A stretch of 27,651 bases of DNA, from contig CANLMQ010000052.1 of NCBI GenBank assembly GCA_947492175.1, positions 1 through 27,651 of the forward strand, given 5' to 3'. Positions 22,674-27,651 of the stretch are shown piece after piece. The DNA is from an uncultured Draconibacterium sp. GTDB lineage: Bacteria > Bacteroidota > Bacteroidia > Bacteroidales > Prolixibacteraceae. A program made the position numbers and the translations under genes. How positions within the stretch are numbered: the stretch's first letter is position 1; each line of letters starts with the position of its first letter. The notes beneath the pieces are model-generated. The model saw only the letters and a program-made list of their open reading frames with translations. It searched no databases and was not told where the DNA came from.

Positions 22674-22982
22674 ATGAAAACGATTAAAAACTGTGTAGGT
22701 ATTTATATCATAGCCCTTTTGTTTTTGGGGTGTGCTTCAAGTCCTGAGAATGCAACAAGTGTATATGAATCCGGGAATAATTATATCCTTCTTGGGTTCT
22801 GGCATGGGATAATTATACCCTTCTCACTGTTGGGTAAGGCAATTGGGCTTAATATAGGTCTTTATGATACTGGGAAAGATGTATTGTCTTACTGGATGGG
22901 CTACATATTTGCACTGTTGGTTTATGCCAAAATAATCCGTGTACTATGGCTTGGTATAAGGTTAAGGATGAGAAAAACATAA
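22674..22982 (+). CDS. Small lipoprotein with membrane segments
   Basis: 102 residues from ATG 22674, chosen because MKTIKNCVGIYIIALLFLGC is an SPII signal (Cys20); the frame is open from TTG 22629. After SPENATSVYESGNN two hydrophobic segments follow (ILLGFWHGIIIPFSLLGKAI and YWMGYIFALLVYAKIIRVLW), with GLYDTGKD between them, and a basic end (LRMRKT). The GFWHGIIxPF..IxLYDxG.DxxYWxG form recalls a widespread family of small membrane proteins of unknown function. No partner is visible nearby. Confidence 0.75.
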   Translation: MKTIKNCVGIYIIALLFLGCASSPENATSVYESGNNYILLGFWHGIIIPFSLLGKAIGLNIGLYDTGKDVLSYWMGYIFALLVYAKIIRVLWLGIRLRMRKT

Positions 22983-23120
22983 TACTCATAACCATGCTGT
23001 ACTATAAAATATTTGCAAATCACACATCAACTCAAACAGGTTTTCTACTGTATTTTTAAAGGTTTTTTGAGAAGGTATTTCCTGTAGTGTGTGAAGAAAA
23101 AATACCACTGAAAAAAGTTG

Positions 23121-23152
23121 ATAAAAGGTTGCTGCAATAGTGACCTTTTTAT
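23121..23152 (+). terminator. Possible intrinsic terminator
   Basis: ATAAAAGGT (23121-23129) with ACCTTTTTAT (23143-23152), one bulge, followed by CTTTTTTATT. It lies about 140 bp after the small lipoprotein gene. Confidence 0.4.
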
Positions 23153-23226
23153 CTTTTTTATTCTGTATAATGGTAAACTATATGATTGTGTTGCATTTAC
23201 AAGTTGACTTTGTAGGCAATAGTTAT

Positions 23227-23685
23227 TTAATCCAATCCATAACGTTTATTCAAACTTTCATTAAGTATTCCAACAATAAAATCAGCTGTTTCATCCAATT
23301 CATATTCATTGTACACTAATGAATTGGGTATTCTTATGGTATAGTAACCTTTCAAAAACGAGAAATATGTTCTTTTTAAATCAGCTAAAGCTTGCCTCTC
23401 ATTATAATTGTGATGACCTCCATCAACTTCAATGTTGATTTTTGCCTCTGGGATTGCAATATCAATATGTTTGAATCCATCAAATTTTTCTAATTCTGCT
23501 GGAACACCTCTCAATTTTAAGGCAAAATATAGTCTAATTGCTTCAAAAGTAGTCTGGGTTGACATATATTGAATCCAATCTTGATGTTCTCTACATAAAG
23601 GAATATTGAATCTCGATATTGAGTATTTGTATTCATTGGGATAAATGGCCCTATTACATTCAACACAAAAATAGTTGTCCTTCAT
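23227..23685 (-). CDS. Endonuclease-like protein (DUF559/Vsr-type) with N-terminal zinc site
   Basis: 152 residues from ATG 23685. The longer frame to 23736 overlaps a terminator hairpin and adds 17 residues, so I reject it. The N-terminal C7-x2-C10...C31-x2-H34 cluster (FCVECNRAIYPNE.., PLCREH) looks like a zinc ribbon. Residues about 80-140 match the restriction-endonuclease-like fold of DUF559/Vsr proteins: INIEVDGGHHNYNERQALAD (Glu-x-Asp and the following His) then LKRTYFSFLKGYYTIRIPNS. Likely cleaves DNA, perhaps in repair or in the life cycle of the element. It lies on the minus strand with the gene at 24188, opposite to the rest of the cargo. Confidence 0.75.
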   Translation of the reverse strand: MKDNYFCVECNRAIYPNEYKYSISRFNIPLCREHQDWIQYMSTQTTFEAIRLYFALKLRGVPAELEKFDGFKHIDIAIPEAKINIEVDGGHHNYNERQALADLKRTYFSFLKGYYTIRIPNSLVYNEYELDETADFIVGILNESLNKRYGLD

Positions 23686-23726
23686 TTTATTCGCATTCAA
23701 AATTTCTTCACGTACTATTAAAAAGT

Positions 23727-23752
23727 AAAGAGCCATTCAACAATGGCTCTTT
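23727..23752. terminator. Intrinsic terminator, bidirectional
   Basis: AAAGAGCCATT (23727-23737) pairs perfectly with AATGGCTCTTT (23742-23752), with T runs on both strands. On the minus strand it lies after the gene at 23868-24188 and just before the endonuclease gene. Confidence 0.8.
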
Positions 23753-23778
23753 TTACTAATGTTAACCCCCAAACACAC

Positions 23779-23797
23779 GATGGGAAGAACTCCCATC
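23779..23797. repeat. Perfect inverted repeat
   Basis: GATGGGA, AGAAC, TCCCATC: a 7-bp stem in the 70 bp between the terminator and the gene ending at 23868. Possible regulator site for the endonuclease gene or a second terminator stem. Confidence 0.4.
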
Positions 23798-23867
23798 TAT
23801 CGTAAAGTTAATTATTTTGAATCTGATTGACAATCTAAAAAATATATGGAATGTGAAATAATGATAA

Positions 23868-24188
23868 CTAATTTTTATCGTGAAGTTCTGATTTTATTTT
23901 CTCCACTTCCAAAGAATCAATTATTTCAATTTCTAATGGATAAGATAGATGTTGTAATTTGACAACACATTCAGCAAATGAGTTATAATGCTCTTTAAAT
24001 GCTGGTTTATTTTTCTGGATGGTAGTATAAAGTCTCCACTTTGCTTTTTTGGGTTGAATATATCCTTGGTCAGATTTGAAATTGTAAGTTATTAAATGGA
24101 AGGATTCATCAAATACTTGATTTCCTTCTTTATCAACAACACATCCAACTCCTTTTATACCATCCTTTACTACATATAGCTTACTCAT
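23868..24188 (-). CDS. Hypothetical small protein
   Basis: 106 residues, no signal or membrane segment. The N-terminal half is beta-rich (KLYVVKDGIKGVGCVVDKEG, ESFHLITYNFKSDQGYIQPK) with a basic stretch (KKAKWRLYTTIQKNK); the C-terminus is a helix (SLEVEKIKSELHDKN). No family recognised. Its start is 90 bases from the divergent ATPase gene, so the two share a promoter region. It precedes the endonuclease gene on the same strand, but a terminator separates them. Confidence 0.7.
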   Translation of the reverse strand: MSKLYVVKDGIKGVGCVVDKEGNQVFDESFHLITYNFKSDQGYIQPKKAKWRLYTTIQKNKPAFKEHYNSFAECVVKLQHLSYPLEIEIIDSLEVEKIKSELHDKN

Positions 24189-24278
24189 AAGTCATTGGTA
24201 TTTAGTAATCAGTGCTTTAAAGTTAGAAATAATCAATGCTTTTGCAACACACTTAATATTCACTTCAATTTTATTATT

Positions 24279-25142
24279 ATGGAACTTAAAAAAGCTCAAC
24301 GCAAGCAAGCCAAAATTAAGCTTGGTTTGCAAGGGCCATCAGGCTCTGGAAAAACTTATTCAGCACTTCTACTTGCTGCTGGATTGACAAATTACAGCAA
24401 AATTGCTGTGATAGACACCGAAAATCACTCTGCTGACCTTTATGCTCATTTGGGTGATTATAACGTTCTCCAACTCTCAAAACCATTTACTCCTGAGAGA
24501 TATATTACTGCCATTGAAACCTGTGAAGAAGCAGGTATGGAAGTTATTATTATTGACTCTGTTTCCCATGAATGGGAAGGGAGTGGTGGCATTTTGGACT
24601 TGCATGGAAACATGCCTGGTAATTCATTTACCAACTGGGCAAAGATGACACCAAGACATAATGCATTTGTACAGAAAATACTTGAATCTCCTTGCCATGT
24701 GATTTCAACCATCAGAACTAAAACCGACTACACTCTTTCAGAAAAGAATGGTAAAATGATTCCTGAGAAAGTTGGATTGAAAGGCATTACAAGAGATGGC
24801 ATGGATTACGAATTCACCATTGTATTTGATTTGGACATTAAACACAATGCTTCTGCCAGTAAAGACAGAACAGGCTTATTCATGGATAAACCAGCTTATT
24901 TGATTTCATCAAAAACAGGTGAAAGAATTCTCAATTGGTGTAACCAAGGGACTTCTCTTGATGAGGTTATTAAGCAGGTACAGCAAGCAAAAGATGTTGT
25001 GGAATTACGTGACCTTCTGAAAAAGTACCCTGAGTACAGAACTAAGATTGAACCTCTTGCTGTAAAAAGGAAAGAGGCATTAAACGCTGAAATTATTAAC
25101 GCAACTAAAATTGGAACAAATGGAGCTGGTAAAGGTAAATGA
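24279..25142 (+). CDS. RecA-like AAA ATPase, phage nucleotide-binding type
   Basis: 287 residues from ATG 24279. This start begins MELKKAQRKQAKIKLGLQG, the usual opening of the family; the longer frame to 24195 runs through the intergenic region. Walker A is G19-PSGSGKT26; Walker B is MEVIIIDSVSHEW near 85-97. SPCHVISTIRTKTDYTLSEK and VGLKGITRDGMDYEFTIVFD are hallmarks of the phage ATP-binding/RAD55-like group often next to recombination genes. The C-terminal region (TSLDEVIKQVQQAKDVVELR) is helical. It probably loads or works with a DNA-binding partner. It overlaps the DUF3871 gene by 23 bp, implying translational coupling. Confidence 0.9.
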   Translation: MELKKAQRKQAKIKLGLQGPSGSGKTYSALLLAAGLTNYSKIAVIDTENHSADLYAHLGDYNVLQLSKPFTPERYITAIETCEEAGMEVIIIDSVSHEWEGSGGILDLHGNMPGNSFTNWAKMTPRHNAFVQKILESPCHVISTIRTKTDYTLSEKNGKMIPEKVGLKGITRDGMDYEFTIVFDLDIKHNASASKDRTGLFMDKPAYLISSKTGERILNWCNQGTSLDEVIKQVQQAKDVVELRDLLKKYPEYRTKIEPLAVKRKEALNAEIINATKIGTNGAGKGK

Positions 25143-26118
25143 CAAGGCGCAACTCAAACTTGTGCCTTCTTCGACAGATGTAGAGGATAAACAAAGGACA
25201 AGTTCTGATGTACATTTTATGGCGGCAAACACTGAAATTATAGGGATTGATGATATGCGAAAAAAGCACACAATCCCTGTGTTTGCCAAGGATAATGAGA
25301 GTACAATATCTCATCAGGAATTTATTGAAACTGTCTCTTATGTATCTGAACAAATCTTTGGCGGTGAGCATATTCTTACACCTGCTGTAAGGGTCTCTCA
25401 TCCCATCAAAGGGAGGATTCCATCTGCTGTAGGTAAACCTGCCAAAGAGCTTATGGAACACGAAAAAACGCTTTATTTTGAGAGGATGGCATTTGCAATA
25501 GAGATTGCTTCTATCAAGGATAAAGTAGCAGGGAATGAGCTTAATTTGACTGTGGGGGGAGTGAGAGCATATAACCTTGACAACCTGCATTCAACAAAAA
25601 GAGCAGAGAGTTTCAGGTTATTTATTGGCTTCAAAAACTCTGTTTGTTGCAATCTTTGTATTTCAACTGATGGCTTCAAGAATGATATTAAAGTCAGAAC
25701 CATTGCTGAACTGGCAAAGTCTGCATACAACTTGTTTGGTGAGTTTAACGCTTACAAGGAAATTGAAAAGTACAGCAGTTTGCCAGATACTGTAATCTCA
25801 GAAAGCCAGTTTGCTCAGATAGTTGGCAGGGCAAGATTGTACCAAAACATGCCTTGGAAGAATAGGAAAGATTTACCAGCATTTCCTTTGATGGATAATC
25901 AGGTAACTCAGATTGTGAAAGACTTTTATTCTGATGAAAGTTTTTGCAGGGATGAATCTGGAAATATCAATCTGTGGATGCTGTACAACCTATTCACTGG
26001 CGCAAATAAATCTTCCTACATTGATAGCTTCTTGGATAGAGGTGTAGGATGCCAGCATTTTGTTGGTGGATTACATCAGGCTTTGTCAGGAAGTGAGTTC
26101 AATTGGTTTTTGAATTAG
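25120..26118 (+). CDS. DUF3871 family protein
   Basis: 332 residues from ATG 25120 (the frame is open from TTG 25111). The sequence follows the DUF3871 pattern well: AANTEIIGIDDMRKKHTIPV, FAKDNESTISHQEFIETVS, ILTPAVRVSHPIKGRIPSAV, HEKTLYFERMAFAIEIASI, LTVGGVRAYNLDNL, IGFKNSVCCNLCISTDGF, SQFAQIVGRARLYQNMPWKN, FYSDESFCRDESGNINLWML and YNLFTGANKSSYIDSFLDRG. Full length, no frameshift. The family is known almost only from Bacteroidota mobile elements and its role is not established. Tight overlap with the RecA-like ATPase implies a joint function, perhaps in recombination or replication of the element. A terminator follows 5 bases after the stop. Confidence 0.92.
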   Translation: MELVKVNDKAQLKLVPSSTDVEDKQRTSSDVHFMAANTEIIGIDDMRKKHTIPVFAKDNESTISHQEFIETVSYVSEQIFGGEHILTPAVRVSHPIKGRIPSAVGKPAKELMEHEKTLYFERMAFAIEIASIKDKVAGNELNLTVGGVRAYNLDNLHSTKRAESFRLFIGFKNSVCCNLCISTDGFKNDIKVRTIAELAKSAYNLFGEFNAYKEIEKYSSLPDTVISESQFAQIVGRARLYQNMPWKNRKDLPAFPLMDNQVTQIVKDFYSDESFCRDESGNINLWMLYNLFTGANKSSYIDSFLDRGVGCQHFVGGLHQALSGSEFNWFLN

Positions 26119-26122
26119 AATT

Positions 26123-26154
26123 AAGAATCACTCTGAAAAGGGTGGTTCTTTTTA
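26123..26154 (+). terminator. Intrinsic terminator of the ATPase-DUF3871 unit
   Basis: AAGAATCAC (26123-26131) pairs with GTGGTTCTT (26142-26150; one G-U pair) and runs into TTTTTATT. Confidence 0.85.
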
Positions 26155-26300
26155 TTCATTTGTTATTAAATCAAATGCATATGAAATCCTAAGGGAATAG
26201 ATTGGCAGATTTCTTTACATATCAATTAAAACTATTGATTACAAGTGCATTAATCCTTAAATTTGTTATAAGAGAATCAAAATAGATTATTCTGAATGTA

Positions 26301-26876
26301 ATGAAAATAAAGTACTTAATCTTTCTATCATTAGCTTTCATTTTAGGATGTAACAACGTCCTTCATCTCCAAAAAAAATCTATTCAGAATAGTACAAATC
26401 TTGAAATAGCTAATAAGTTTATTGATGCTTTTTACTCATTTAATAGAGATAGTTTGAAATCTATTCTCTCAAATGCTGAAAATTCCCAGCCAAGTATATT
26501 GTATTATCAAAAATGGGCAGAATGTGGCAACTATAAAATCGCTAAAAAGAACAATTTTATAAAGAAGAATGATACGACAATTATATGCCCAATTACTGTA
26601 AAAGATGATTTAATAGGTGCATTAGAAATTGATTTCAATGTTACAGATTCATTTCATTTAACAATTACTGATGGTCATATTATATCTGTTCAAACTTCCT
26701 CAAATGACCCTAAGGAATATTATGAGGCAAGAGAATGGATTATCGAGAATCATCCTGAGTTAATAGAAGAACCTTGTATTGGAATTTGGGAAGGAGGTCC
26801 AACACCCTGTGAATGTGTTCGTGCTATGGTGAAGGGATATTCTGAATTCACATCTTCAAAAAAACAAAAGCAGTAA
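26301..26876 (+). CDS. Hypothetical lipoprotein, possibly SnoaL/NTF2-like
   Basis: 191 residues with an SPII signal MKIKYLIFLSLAFILGC (lipid Cys17). The mature part opens with a helix pair (NLEIANKFIDAFYSFNRDSL) followed by KSILS, then beta strands (CGNYKIAKKNNFIKKNDTTI, LIGALEIDFNVTDSFHLTIT), as in NTF2/SnoaL-like domains. The C-terminal part carries a Cys/Pro cluster (EEPCIGIWEGGPTPCECVRA) that could form disulfides. The family call is weak. It lies between two terminated units and is probably transcribed alone; it may be cargo of the element. Confidence 0.75.
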   Translation: MKIKYLIFLSLAFILGCNNVLHLQKKSIQNSTNLEIANKFIDAFYSFNRDSLKSILSNAENSQPSILYYQKWAECGNYKIAKKNNFIKKNDTTIICPITVKDDLIGALEIDFNVTDSFHLTITDGHIISVQTSSNDPKEYYEAREWIIENHPELIEEPCIGIWEGGPTPCECVRAMVKGYSEFTSSKKQKQ

Positions 26877-27022
26877 GCTGTATCTATTTTTTCTATTGCT
26901 AAAAGTTATAACATACTCACGCTCATATTTTAATTGTTGACGAAGCAAGGATAGATATAAGGTTGTGGGCTGGTTTAATCCTGATTTATTTATCTTAGGC
27001 CAGCATTAGAAATACTTTAATC

Positions 27023-27469
27023 ATGGACAAAATCAATATCAGCTTCACCAAAGCTCAATACAAAACACTTCTGAAACTCATATATCTTGGAGAATGGGTG
27101 CATGAATCACATCAAGATGCTGAATCAAAAGATGTGGTGGAAGTGGAACAACTAATCTTTTCCAAAACCAAGGAAGCTGGTACAGAAAAGATGATTGAGT
27201 ATGCACCAGATATGAAAAAATACTTCCCTACAAGGGATATGGAAGAAATTATTCATTTGCTGGTTGACGAGTATGATGAATACACTTTCTGGGAAGAGCT
27301 TGCTCACACACTAGCTGAAAGGGACTTTTTCAATAAATATGGCGAGGATTTAATTGTCCAGATGTCAACAGAGAAAAGGTTTTCCTTAATTCAAAAGGAG
27401 GTTGAGAAATACCAAAGGGAATTTGAATTAAATGGAATTGAGAATCTGGTTATAAAAAAGAAACGATAA
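27023..27469 (+). CDS. Hypothetical protein (small, helical, widespread type)
   Basis: 148 residues, soluble and strongly helical, with many Glu/Lys. The start MDKINISFTKAQYKTLLKLI, YLGEWVHESHQDAE and the middle EEIIHLLVDEYDEYTFWEEL recall a group of small hypothetical proteins found in several phyla whose N-terminal YLGxWV and central YDExTFWxEL elements are conserved. Function unknown. No operon partner. Confidence 0.75.
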   Translation: MDKINISFTKAQYKTLLKLIYLGEWVHESHQDAESKDVVEVEQLIFSKTKEAGTEKMIEYAPDMKKYFPTRDMEEIIHLLVDEYDEYTFWEELAHTLAERDFFNKYGEDLIVQMSTEKRFSLIQKEVEKYQREFELNGIENLVIKKKR

Positions 27470-27593
27470 GACACCAGTTTTCAAATATGATGAATTGTCA
27501 TCTTGTAACAAAAATGAAAATAATCAGTTAAAATCAAGGGTACTACCATAAAACATCACAAATAAGTTTAGGTCTGGCTATTCTTGTTCGTTT

Positions 27594-27651
27594 TGTGCCA
27601 CCGATTTAGGAGTGGTTTGTGCCACTGATTTCGGTTCAAACTGTGCCACGG
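27594..27651. mobile_element. Probable terminal repeats of an IS21-family element (start only)
   Basis: TGTGCCAC occurs at 27594-27601, 27618-27625 and 27642-27649, exactly 24 bp apart; the first two continue as CGATTT and TGATTT. Multiple tandem transposase-binding repeats at the end, in this TGTGCC style, are typical of IS21-type elements (istA/istB) in Bacteroidota. The transposase genes would lie beyond the right edge. Confidence 0.5.

Larger units (their letters stand above)
17242..27651. mobile_element. Integrated mobile element (left end and cargo; right end outside the window)
   Basis: Starts at the tRNA fragment at 17231-17241. From here on genes are of mobile-element families (excisionase-type HTH, DUF5131-like, BT4734-like, RecA-like phage ATPase, DUF3871), are AT-rich and have long spacers. 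No integrase, relaxase or structural phage gene is visible, so the class (mobilisable element or prophage relic) cannot be fixed. An IS21-like end near 27594 interrupts it at the right. Confidence 0.6.

Noticed and set aside
25105..25590. A 161-residue minus-strand frame
   Set aside because: Shadow of the well-supported DUF3871 gene on the other strand.

Overview
The window looks like a chromosome segment of a Bacteroidota bacterium, probably a Marinilabiliales/Prolixibacteraceae-type organism; the phylum is a confident inference and the order is a guess. The reasons are many lipoproteins with SPII signals, starts without Shine-Dalgarno sequences, a TAnnTTTG-type promoter box before a tRNA, an ECF sigma/anti-sigma pair of Bacteroidota style, and mobile-element families typical of the phylum (BT4734-like, DUF3871).

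Left part (1-6.5 kb). On the minus strand are an EamA transporter, a YkgJ-type cysteine-cluster protein, a GH36-like alpha-galactosidase/Sip1 protein, an alpha/beta-hydrolase lipoprotein and a serine hydrolase whose reading frame runs into a hairpin repeat at the left edge. A sugar isomerase/epimerase-like lipoprotein faces the other way. A degenerate array of 21-bp units lies between the YkgJ and GH36 genes.

Centre left (6.5-11 kb). This is a minus-strand envelope-stress-like unit: ECF sigma factor, membrane anti-sigma factor, DUF4097-like secreted protein, DUF2807-like lipoprotein and two small outer-membrane-barrel-like proteins. Two promoters with the same -35/-10 boxes and identical 12-base spacing lie before the sigma gene and before the DUF2807 gene, which points to autoregulation and a local regulon.

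Centre (11-17.2 kb). It holds a tRNA-His, a conserved-looking hypothetical gene, and a perfectly phased array of eight GGGAGAA units every 21 bp. Next come two consecutive units with the layout of integron gene cassettes: each has one gene followed by a long folded attC-like site, and the cassette ends are complementary. No integrase is visible. A DUF4349 lipoprotein, a small secreted protein and a PD40-type beta-propeller protein follow.

Right part (17.2 kb to the edge). An apparent tRNA 3'-end fragment plus terminator at 17201-17241 marks the left junction of an integrated element. Its visible cargo includes an excisionase-type HTH protein, a radical-SAM DUF5131-like protein, a BT4734-like primase-related protein and an SRAP (YedK/HMCES) homologue lacking the catalytic Cys, Glu and His. 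Further right are a nuclease with a zinc site, a RecA-like phage ATPase overlapping a DUF3871 gene, lipoproteins and several unknown proteins. At the extreme right three TGTGCCAC repeats at exactly 24-bp spacing look like the end of an IS21-type insertion sequence.

The strongest candidates for something little described are the integrase-less cassette pair, the phased 21-bp arrays, the catalytically stripped SRAP protein and the shared ECF promoter.
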